A DNA stretch of 64,000 bases. It comes from Odontocerum albicorne. Taxonomy: Eukaryota > Arthropoda > Insecta > Trichoptera > Odontoceridae. The stretch covers positions 20,999,071 through 21,063,070 of the forward strand of contig OX463862.1 of assembly GCA_949825065.1 (NCBI GenBank), written 5' to 3'. Each line of letters opens with the position of its first letter. Position 1 is the first letter of the stretch. This document shows positions 56,251 to 64,000 of this stretch, piece after piece. A program made the translations under genes and the position numbers. The notes beneath the pieces are model-generated. The model was not told the origin of the DNA. It saw only the letters and a list, made by a program, of their open reading frames with translations, and made no database searches.

Positions 56251-56689
56251 GCCAGTTTGAATTGTATGAATGAATTAATAATGCCCATACTCGTAATGAG
56301 TGTAATAGAAGGTCCAATATCAAGTACGGGATAAGGGTAGTCGCTGTTGGTGGCACTGGAAATAACTATGTAAGTAAATTTGTAATAGACATCCTGTTGC
56401 ATATAAGTCAATGAGCTTCAATATTTGCAGCTTATTGTGTCACCATCTTGATTACCATCATCACCTAATAACTAGAAACCATTCTATGTCATGTGTTATT
56501 TATTCATCACATCCGGGGGTTACGGGTATGTAATAAATTAATTTGGGTTTGTATATAAACACCTCAGGTGTAAGTTGGCTGTCTAAGAACAGAAACTGAC
56601 CCTAATGAGGCAGCTAATATAATTCATTGACGACCTGCGTGATCTTATTCCAGCCCGCGGGTTATGGGTACGATCTTTGTATACATGTT
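56251..56689. other. Unassigned stretch
   Basis: Nothing recognised with confidence. Confidence 0.4.
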
Positions 56690-56865
56690 ATTTTTATTTA
56701 TTTACATATAACAAGGAATCTTATAAATACGAGTACATAGTTTGTGAAAAAACAGAAGATAATTTAATGTGGATATACAACTTTAATTGATTTGGGAGTG
56801 TTACCTTTCATTTGTCATGCCCCCAGTAAACTAGACTTTTGCCTGTATCTTACTAAAATCGTTTC
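56690..56865 (-). mobile_element. LINE-B 3' tail
   Basis: Plus strand 'tatttacatataacaaggaa', 'catttgtcatgcccccagta', 'ttttgcctgtatcttact'. Only the terminal ~175 bases. Confidence 0.78.
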
Positions 56866-57323
56866 AAACTGTTGGTATTCAAATCTTTTAAAAAGGTTGC
56901 TACCCTAGTTTTCATTTAAGGTATGTTTTGACAGTTTTAGAGTTGGTTTGGGGGATCACCATGTAGCAAAATACCCATCAGGTTATACTGTATAAATAAC
57001 TAAAGTTCAATTCAATTTTAGGCTAAGAACTCGCAGTTTATCGACAGGGCTCGCTCAGTGTTACCAAATGAATTATTTTACTAAATTTCTTCTTTTAAGT
57101 TCCTCTTATTTTCATATGTTAGCGATCATTGTGATTATCTTAAAAATTGACGCAATAACTCTAAGAAATATACGGCACCACAGTGAAACCCTTCCTGTGA
57201 GACGCGTCTTCTTCCCAAACTTCTGCCTTGAATTTCCCCTGCAATATCTGTTAAAGAACTTCATATTTTTCTCTTCGTATTATATAGTAATCTAACGTTC
57301 TCCTTTTGATGGTGAATAATACA
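56866..57323. other. Unassigned stretch
   Basis: Nothing recognised. A short SINE-tail-like string 'gttatactgtataaataac' lies near 56985. Confidence 0.4.
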
Positions 57324-58260
57324 TACTACCTTGATCAAAAAGTTTTAGGACCGGCCACCGTGTGGCGCTGTCAGTCACCCGATTGGAATTCTTTTTTTTT
57401 TTGTTAGGTTACCACATCTATCATTGACACTTCTCTCTACATTTCAGCGTCATAGCTTGACATTTGTAAAAGTTACGTTGTACTGAGTACATCTACCTTT
57501 GTGCGTGCTTTCGATTTTTTACAAGTTTGAAAATAACATCAATTGTGTATCAACGAGTTTGCATTAAATTTTGTGTGAAAAACGGATTTAACGGTCCGCA
57601 GACCTTGGAAATGTTGGAGAAGTGTTTTTCGGTGGCACGAACGCTTCAGAAGTGGTCGTGAGTCGGTCGAGGATGACGAACGCAGTGGCAGTCGAAAACC
57701 GATGAAAACATCGATAAAATCAAAGAAATGTTGGCCGAAAACCGCAAATTGACCATTAGAGACCTGACAGGGGACTTGAACATCGCTTATGGATCCGCTC
57801 AAGACATTTTGGTTAGTGATTTGGGCCTAAGACGTGTCGCTGCAAAACTGGTGCCAAAAGATCTCAATTTCATGCAAAAAAAAAGGACCGCGTAGAAATC
57901 GCGAAAGACATGATTTCTATGAGTTTTTGACAAAAAACAACAGGAATACTATCCTGCAGTTTTCGAATTCACCTGATCTGGCGGCTCCCTGCGACTTTTT
58001 CCTGTTCAACTGACTTAAAAAACTGTTTCGCGGAACGCGTTACAGCGCCCGAAAGGATGTCATGAAAAAATCGAAGACAGCTCTGATGAACATACCGGAA
58101 ATTGAGTACCAGCGGTGTTTCGAGGATTGGATCAAGCGCTAGCGTAAGTGCGTTGCAGTAGATGGGGAGTACTTTGAAGGGGACCATATCGATATTGATG
58201 AATAAACTTGTATTTTCGATTTTATAAATAAAGTCCTAAAACTTTTTGATCAAGGTAGTA
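57324..58260 (+). mobile_element. Mariner transposon, internally deleted, perfect ends
   Basis: Ends 'ctaccttgatcaaaaagttt' + 'taggac' (57326-57351) and the exact reverse complement at 58233-58258, flanked by TA at 57324 and 58259. Transposase pieces on the plus strand: the DNA-binding part with 'WHERFRSGRESVEDDERSGS', 'ENRKLTIRDLTGDLNIAYGS', 'LGLRRVAAKLVPKDLNFMQK', then a jump to the C-terminal part with 'NSPDLAAPCDFFLFN' and 'KKSKTALMNIPEIEYQRCF', ending 'DGEYFEGDHIDIDE'. The segment with the first two catalytic Asp residues is deleted, plus several frameshifts. Non-autonomous, but it could be moved by an active relative. Confidence 0.95.
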
Positions 58261-58357
58261 CATTTCTTTATCCGTCTGTTTCCAAATGTCATCATTACGG
58301 ATTTTGGTGAAATGAGACTCTCGATATTCTTCAATAGCACCACAATTTCAATAGTTT

Positions 58358-58940
58358 TGTAACGATGGTCGCTATCAGTGTAGCACGTGTCCTATTAGGA
58401 CGTGCTGATGATCTTGATATCGACATCGTTATCTTCGTTTTCGCTGATTCTGCGGTACTTCTCGTACAGAATCATCAATATAGCGAATTGCTTATTTCTA
58501 TAAGTCATGATGATCTTGATTTGTTGTCAATAAATATGGACTCAGGAATGCGGATATAAATCGATAAGTGGACAGCAGGTAAATAAATAACAAAGTCTTG
58601 ACAGTTGACTGAATGACAATACGAATATATGTTTATTTATCGGAGCGCCGGTCTTTTATACAAATGGGTGAACCAGTTCGCGTTACATGCTCCGTCTCGC
58701 TCTGGCACGTAAATTGGCGGTAGGTTAATTATTTATATTTGGAGATGACTGGACAAATCGTGGGTACTATAAAAATAGTAAACATTGTCGCCGTTCTTGA
58801 CGTGTAGCTATCTATGAATACTTGAACGGTCAATGACCCTGTATGTTTATGATCAACAATAATTAATTTAATTTATTTGTGTTTTAACAATTCACTCGTT
58901 ATTTTGACAATTCATTTAGGTAGGTATACAGGCAGGTACA
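58358..58940 (-). mobile_element. Solo LTR (copy 1, 583 bp)
   Basis: Read on the minus strand it begins TGTACC and ends TTACA, and is flanked by the direct duplication GTTT (58354-58357 and 58941-58944). It matches 60944-61530 and 63417-63883 along its length. Solo LTRs arise when the two LTRs of a retrotransposon recombine; no internal coding region remains, so the superfamily is not determined. Confidence 0.85.
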
Positions 58941-58944
58941 GTTT

Positions 58945-59633
58945 CTTTGTGGTGATCTGAGTAAAGGTTCACGTTTCAATACCATAGAGAAGTACGAAAA
59001 ATGTATAATAACGCAAAATCCATATACATAATTCGAGATTCAAATCATTGTTACAGAGGAGATTCTGCATTTAGAAGAAAAAAAAACAACTTTATTTTTC
59101 GTGTACGAGATGAAAGTCGTTTTACGAAAAAAGTCACGAAGACTGCTGGAAAAAAATTATTTATAGCATCTGAAAAGCAGATGTAATTTAAACAAAAAAT
59201 ATTGTTAATATTTGTATTCCGTCTTTGCCACAGAACACCGAAAGAATTTAGTACATCTCGAACCCCATTTAAAACCCATTAAATAAACAAATTTTGAAGT
59301 CAATTTTCTCCGAGCTGAAATCTTGATGAGGGTAAACCCGAGAACAAACATTAATTTGAAGTTAAAGCCTGATCTGAACTGGTGGACTCGCAGAAGTTCA
59401 ATCTTGAGTCTTTAGAGGCCGATGTTACGACAAGTCAAACAAAATGCATTCTGGAGATGACGTGCTCAGAATATAAAGTGTATGCTAAAATACAAATGTC
59501 AAAGATTGACAACAGTTGAGAGACAAACAAACCATTGTTTCTTTATTTTCTCAAAAATAATGTAAAACATATTAGGTTTCATAGATAATCTGCTCATCGG
59601 TATTTTCGCGTGTATACTTTTTGAAATGAATAA
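58945..59633. other. Unassigned stretch
   Basis: Nothing recognised. Confidence 0.4.
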
Positions 59634-59708
59634 TACGATCTCCATGAAATTACGATCTCCATGGCCTAAATTACAATCTCCATGGCATAAATTACGATCT
59701 CCATGGCC
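59634..59708. repeat. ~22-bp tandem repeat of the SINE 5' end
   Basis: Four units of 'attacgatctccatggccta' with small changes. Confidence 0.85.
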
Positions 59709-59980
59709 TAGTTGGTATGACTCCTGTCTTCCATTTAGTTGGTATGACTCCTGTCTTCCATTTAGTTGGTATGACTCCTGTCTTCTATTTAGTTGATATG
59801 ACTCCTGTCTTCCATTTAGTTGGTATGACTCCTGTCTTCCATTTAGTTGGTATGACTCCTGTCTTCCATTTAGTTGGTATGACTCATGTCTTCTATTTAG
59901 TTGGTATGACTCCTGTCTTCCATTTAGTTCGTATGACTCCTGTCTTCCATTTAGTTGGTATGACTCCTGTCTTCCATTTA
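59709..59980. repeat. 27-bp minisatellite inside the SINE head, ten units
   Basis: Unit 'tagttggtatgactcctgtc' + 'ttccatt', starting 59709, 59736 and so on every 27 bases. It contains the A box, so the promoter element is present ten times. 27 bp is nine codons, which explains an open frame repeating 'MTPVFHLVG'; not a gene. Confidence 0.96.
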
Positions 59981-60127
59981 GGTGATTGCGGATTTGATTC
60001 TCATTGGAGCTAATACTTTTTTATAAAATGTTCCGATTAGTTTCTCACTAAAGGGCTCTTAATCATCTTTCAAGATTACTGAAAAAGGCAGCTACATAGA
60101 AATTTGCTCATATAGTGAACAGTGTGC

Positions 60128-60240
60128 AACGGAAATTTCAAAGTTTTTACCTTATCATCGGGGAATTTCAAACAAGTCTTGTTTGATATTCCCTGATGAT
60201 GAGGTGAACAGCTTGAAACCGGTAGGGTCATAAAATTGTC
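60128..60240. mobile_element. Foldback element with hammerhead-like arms
   Basis: Left arm 'aaagtttttaccttatcatc' pairs imperfectly with right arm 'gatgatgaggtgaacagctt', around the palindromic centre 'aaacaagtcttgttt'. Related to 14325-14448. The left arm's core is CCGAUGA on the minus strand (60161-60155), mutated. Confidence 0.72.
60188..60240 (+). ncRNA. Hammerhead-ribozyme-like motif with intact core
   Basis: CUGAUGA (60193-60199), stem II region GAGGU-GAAC-AGCUU with one mismatch, GAAA (60215-60218), stem III 'ACCGGU' (self-complementary, so it would pair only between two molecules), GUA as cleavage triplet with predicted cut after A60224, then GGG pairing with the CC/U before CUGAUGA as stem I. 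Short stem III and dimer action are known for hammerheads of Penelope-like elements. Flank conservation after GGG ('tcataaaattg') is weak. Confidence 0.55.
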
Positions 60241-60399
60241 TTAGTGTGTTAGTAAAACAATTTAAATTTGAATCTTTGAATCACTGGAATAAGCATGTGA
60301 CTCGTTTTTTTCTTCGCACGTATTGGTAATACTACCACAGACAAAGATGCAGTAATTTTCTCCCACGTCAAGCACACATGAATATTGTTAGCAAACAAA

Positions 60400-60488
60400 C
60401 GTTTTTAATTTTAAACGGGCACCATCCAGAATCAAGCCTGAAACCCTAGGATAGAAGTCCAGCGTCTTACCAAATACACCGCAGAGAT
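60400..60488 (-). mobile_element. tRNA-like SINE head
   Basis: Minus strand 'ctctgcggtgtatttggtaa' + 'gacgctgg' and 'caggcttgattctgg'. The first block resembles the main SINE head; the rest differs. Partial. Confidence 0.5.
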
Positions 60489-60689
60489 TAAAGTTTGGTA
60501 TTACATACACTGATCAATAAGCCTATATAAGATATACTTCGAAAAAGCTATCGTATAATTTTGCAATAAGTACTTTTAACAGTGACTTTTCCATTAATAC
60601 AAGAAACGACGCTAAAAATACTGAAAATTACCCAGCGCTGAAAAATAAAATTGAAAATAAAAACACAAAATTCGATGTTTTAACAACAT

Positions 60690-60845
60690 GGCAGAAATCT
60701 ATACGGATAAGTATCATAGAATTACCTTGACACGCAAACGCGTCAACGTTTTTCATGGTGAATTTACACTAAATGGTCAAACGTTGCCATGTTTAGAGGT
60801 TATGCGTGATCAAGGTGTCCATTACGACTCACGTCTTGTAATAAG
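60690..60845 (+). mobile_element. LINE reverse transcriptase thumb fragment
   Basis: Reads 'VFHGEFTLNGQTLPCLEVM' and 'RDQGVHYDSRLVIS', the (Y/F)-LNG--L-----+DLGV-+D--L segment after the catalytic box in Jockey/CR1-like proteins. Only ~50 codons. Confidence 0.7.
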
Positions 60846-60943
60846 TTATCATGGAAACGGGATGATGTAGAAGTCCTTTTGATTGCTGAGATTTCTTATG
60901 AGAAGTATTCAAACATTCTTGAATTTGCTATCATTGATGGTTT
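60846..60943. other. Unassigned spacer
   Basis: Short stretch between a LINE fragment and LTR copy 2. Confidence 0.4.
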
Positions 60944-61530
60944 TGTAGGAATACCTACCTAAATAAATAAATAAATAAATAATTGTCAAAATGAATAAGT
61001 GAATTGTTAAACACAATTAAATTAAATTAATTATTGTCAGATAGTAAACATACAGGGGCAATGACCGATGAAGAATTCAATGATTGTCACACACTATGAA
61101 CAACAACAATATTTACTATTTACAACGTCTGCGAATTGGCTAGCCATCTCCAAATATAAATAATTAACCTACCGCCAGTTCATGCGCTAGAGCAAGGCAG
61201 ATATGTATCGCGAATGTATTCACTCATTGGTATAAATTACTCGGACGCCGAGAAATAAACATATTATTATTGTCATTCATTCAACTGTCAAGACTTGTTA
61301 TTTATTTTACCCGCTGTCCACTTATCGTTTTATATCCGCATTCTTGAGTCTATATTCATTGAATACAAATCAAGATCATCATGACTTATAGAGATAAGCA
61401 ATCCGCTATATTGATGACTCTGAACGAGAAGTAACGCAGATCGACTAAAACGAAGATAGTGATGTCGATATCAAAATCATCAGCACGTTCTAATAGGGCA
61501 CACGCTACATTGATAACGACCATCGCTACA
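60944..61530 (+). mobile_element. Solo LTR (copy 2, 587 bp)
   Basis: Begins TGTAGG, ends CTACA. Contains a TATA-like 'ggtataaatt' (61229-61238) and a polyadenylation signal AATAAA at 61254-61259, the arrangement expected for U3 and R of an LTR. Flanking 4-mers are gttt and gtat, an imperfect duplication. About 85% similar to copy 1 by eye. Confidence 0.82.
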
Positions 61531-61856
61531 GTATTATATAAGCCATTTGTAAAAAGTGAGTTATGTTATTATTATTAGTTAATGCGGCATTCCATCCTAT
61601 AAAGACGATGATTTGTGCTAATAACAATTTGAAGGAAAGAAGAGAGTATGTAAGAACTACTGTAGTTCTAAATATTTAAAGAGTTGGGGACAATAAATGC
61701 AGATATGTGACTATAAATTAATGGCGAATTAAGTGCGAGTAGGTCGGCAATGTTGAACGGATGGGGGACATTTACATTTCAGTAAAGGTTGCATCTTTAT
61801 AGTTTTCGTGGGTATAAGGATACATATGACTTTATTCATATGTATTCTTTATTGAT
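61531..61856. other. Unassigned stretch
   Basis: Nothing recognised. Confidence 0.4.
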
Positions 61857-62058
61857 CGTGCTCCGATGTCTCCCTTCGGTGCGCCATCGGATCCAGTACA
61901 GCGGTGTGGCTAGTGAGTTTACTGTTGTGCAACGGTTCACTCACTTAAAGAAGAGAAATGATGAAAAACCGGTCGTCTCACTTCGGTGTATTATCGAATC
62001 CAGCACAGCGCTGTGGCTAGTGAGTTTACAGCTGTACAACGGCTCTCACTTAACCTTT
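61857..62058. repeat. ~110-bp tandem duplication of a tRNA-like unit
   Basis: Both units carry 'cggtgtggctagtgagttta' or the close variant 'cgctgtggctagtgagttta', 'tccagtacagc'/'tccagcacagc', and end 'cactcacttaaa'/'ctctcacttaac'. The unit is related to 11930-12032. On the minus strand each shows 'ctggattcgat', a B-box-like motif. Confidence 0.8.
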
Positions 62059-63416
62059 CCCTTCCTGTGCTAAAAAAAATCCACCCGTTCCGGTGATGTG
62101 TATTCAATACACATCAATACATATGTAAAAATGAGCGATTTAAAATTGAAAAAATAAGAATATTCATAGCCAATCGCTTAAATTAATTAAATTTGAAGTC
62201 AAAAGTGATAATTGAAATTAAATTGCTGGAAACATGAAAAAAAAACATCGGACGACGTTCACAAAACGGGCAAAGCGACCACCTCGAACGAAAATCGGTT
62301 GGCTACTAAGCGAGCGAACTGAGATTCTATTTTTTTGCGTTCCCATATACCGAAGTTGAGTGAGAGTGAGACGTGAATAGCGTCGCTTCCTCGCCCATAG
62401 CGGTTTTTTTAGAATGAATATACCTACGTTACACACTGGCACACGTTTGATTGTATTGGTGAATTTATTCCCGATTTTCACAAAATATCTCTGTTGGGCC
62501 GATAAGTGCTAATTATTATTAATATTATTTTTTTCATTCAATGCGTAAATGTATTACGGAGGAATACCTAAAATCCGAACCCAGTATATATTATATTTAT
62601 AGAGATATTAAAGTTTATAGAAGCAATGTGTACTAGTTACACATCACAGGAGAGGAAGGGTTAAAGAAGAGAAAGGAAGAAAAAAATAAAGAAACAAAAA
62701 CTCCGTGGCACAGTTTCACTTTCCAACTGGATTGACGTTGGAATACGACGACGCAAATACGTAGATGTATATTTAAAAATTATGTTTTGTGGTAAAATCA
62801 TTATCATTTTCCTGTGTTATTTTAAATAAAAAATAAAATAAAATAAATAAGTAAATTACAAATCGACCCGGCACACGTCAAGAAACCGGCCGATTAACTC
62901 ACATGAGAAATGATTTTTAATTTTAAAATAAGGACTTTATTGATAAAAACCGATTGAAGGACCATCGATTCTTAGAAAGGCCTTCTTATAAAGGAGGGTT
63001 TTTTTTTCTCTCTTTTTGAGTATACTTGAACTCTTTTCAAAGTAGAAGAAAATAGTTGGCCACTCCTGCATTCACAGTTTCTCAGAGGAAATCAGTCAAG
63101 ATGGAAGTTGCTCCTTGAATAATATATGCAAGAAGAAGATCCTTCGTCTCGTGTACACTGTTATAAAGAGACGGTTTTCTCGGATATCCATTCGAGAGAC
63201 AGCATACTTTTTTTTTTATTATTCGTTCATTTTTTTCTTGTATCGCTTCCCGGAGACAAACATGGCAGAAGGCAGAATAAACATATATTTATACAAACCA
63301 TAACGCCCTGTTCTTATTCAGGTTGGCAAAGAGTACAGAAAGCCAGACTGTCTTATATCTATACATATATTTCCCCTCTTCCACATTCAGACACGTTCTC
63401 ATATAAGTCATAGGTT
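62059..63416. other. Unassigned 1.35-kb stretch
   Basis: An 87-codon minus frame (62218-62481) and two overlapping plus frames (63115-63413) match no family I know. 'ctccgtggcacagtttcac' at 62701 is a possible SINE head stub. Confidence 0.35.
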
Positions 63417-63883
63417 TGTAGGAATACCTACCCAGATAAATAAATAAATAAATAATTGTCAAAATGAATAAGTGAATTGTTAAACACAATTGAATTAAAT
63501 TAATTATTGTTAATAATAAACATACATGGGGCAATGACCGATGAAGAATTCAGGGATTGTTACACGCCACGAACAACAACAATATTTACTATTTTATAGT
63601 ATCTGCGACTCGCCTAGTCATCTCCAAATATAAATAATTAACCTACCGCCAGTCCATGCGCCAGAGCGAGATAGAATATGTATCGCGAACTGGTTCATTC
63701 ATTGGTATAAATTGTCCGCACTCTGAGAAATAAACATACTTTTATTGTCATCCATTCAACTGTCAAGACTTATTATTTATCGTCCGTTGTCACTTTCGTT
63801 TTTATATATCCGCATTCCTGAGTCTATATTTATCACTACAAATCAAGATCATCACGACAATAAAACATAAGCAACTCGCTATA
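63417..63883 (+). mobile_element. Solo LTR (copy 3, 467 bp)
   Basis: Begins TGTAGG; the 3' part, present in copies 1 and 2, is deleted so that it ends 'actcgctata'. The 4-mer GGTT flanks it on both sides (63413-63416 and 63884-63887). Contains the same TATA-like and AATAAA motifs as copy 2. Confidence 0.8.
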
Positions 63884-63889
63884 GGTTTA

Positions 63890-64000
63890 TCTGACTTTTT
63901 ATATTTCGTTCTTTCAAAATATCATTCACTTGATCAATAGTACTCTCCTTGGTTTTTCTCTACCAAGTCTTCCCCTCACATTTGCATAACATATTTATTT
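63890..64000 (-). mobile_element. LINE-H fragment at window edge
   Basis: 'ttcgttctttcaaaatatca', 'ttcacttgatcaatagta', 'tttctctaccaagtcttc', 'cccctcacatttgcataa': the H region seen at 13990-14080, continuing past the right edge. Confidence 0.7.

Larger units (their letters stand above)
59634..60095 (+). mobile_element. tRNA-derived SINE enlarged by internal tandem repeats
   Basis: The head 'tctccatggcctagttggta' and the B-box side 'gattgcggatttgattctca' + 'ttggagc' are normal family sequence, followed by a poor body and tail. Between the A box and B box the usual ~30 bases are replaced by ten tandem units (59709-59980), and the very start is itself repeated (59634-59708). Confidence 0.88.

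Noticed and set aside
56630..56695. SINE head near 'gacctgcgtgatcttattcc'
   Set aside because: Resemblance to the family head is partial, with no body or tail following.
59717..60013. 98-codon frame repeating MTPVFHLVG
   Set aside because: By-product of a 27-bp minisatellite inside a SINE; no codon bias or flanking signals.
60944..63883. Full LTR retrotransposon between LTR copies 2 and 3
   Set aside because: The 1.9 kb between them shows no gag, protease or RT, and copy 3 has its own flanking duplication, so they are separate solo LTRs.

Overview
This is a eukaryotic, AT-rich, repeat-saturated window. The mix of families suggests an arthropod, probably an insect: mariner transposons, many old non-LTR retrotransposon (LINE) tails, tRNA-derived SINEs, a Penelope-like remnant, hAT and Tigger/pogo pieces, and solo LTRs. 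I cannot name the species. I found no convincing host protein-coding gene; almost every recognisable peptide belongs to a transposable element, nearly all of them broken. A run of exactly 200 N at 19659-19858 marks a scaffold join.

Layout. 1-10 kb: a ~127-bp satellite (1.25-2.44 kb), a tail-to-tail SINE pair, a (TA)n array beside a LINE 3' end, and the best-preserved LINE of the window (LINE-D, 7.33-9.85 kb, minus), which sits between ~65-bp inverted repeats. 10-20 kb: short tandem arrays, a truncated mariner 5' part, a foldback element with hammerhead-ribozyme-like arms, and about 0.75 kb downstream a GIY-YIG endonuclease remnant of a Penelope-like element. 20-36 kb: scattered LINE 3' ends and SINEs, and a Tigger-type element enclosing a second (TA)n array. 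36-48 kb: a hAT fragment with a BED finger, a ~122-bp tandem array, and a hAT element with a near-perfect 8-bp target duplication that carries both a SINE and a mariner. 48-56 kb: a dense run of LINE reverse transcriptase fragments, including a 1.9-kb minus-strand one. 56-64 kb: a second, internally deleted mariner with perfect ends, three copies of a ~585-bp solo LTR, a SINE whose promoter has grown into a minisatellite, and a third hammerhead-like foldback.

I use private labels for LINE families: A (its 3' tail is shared with the SINE), B, C, D, E, F (C-terminal zinc finger), G and H (the commonest). They are defined by cross-similarity inside this window and by reverse transcriptase C-terminal motifs; clade names would need a database search. 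The most interesting signal is the hammerhead-like motif at three loci, with a compensatory base-pair change between copies, together with Penelope-like endonuclease sequence nearby. Self-cleaving ribozymes are known in Penelope-like elements, so this is a new instance of a known phenomenon rather than a new system. The inverted pairing of two such motifs around a short palindrome is the less expected part.
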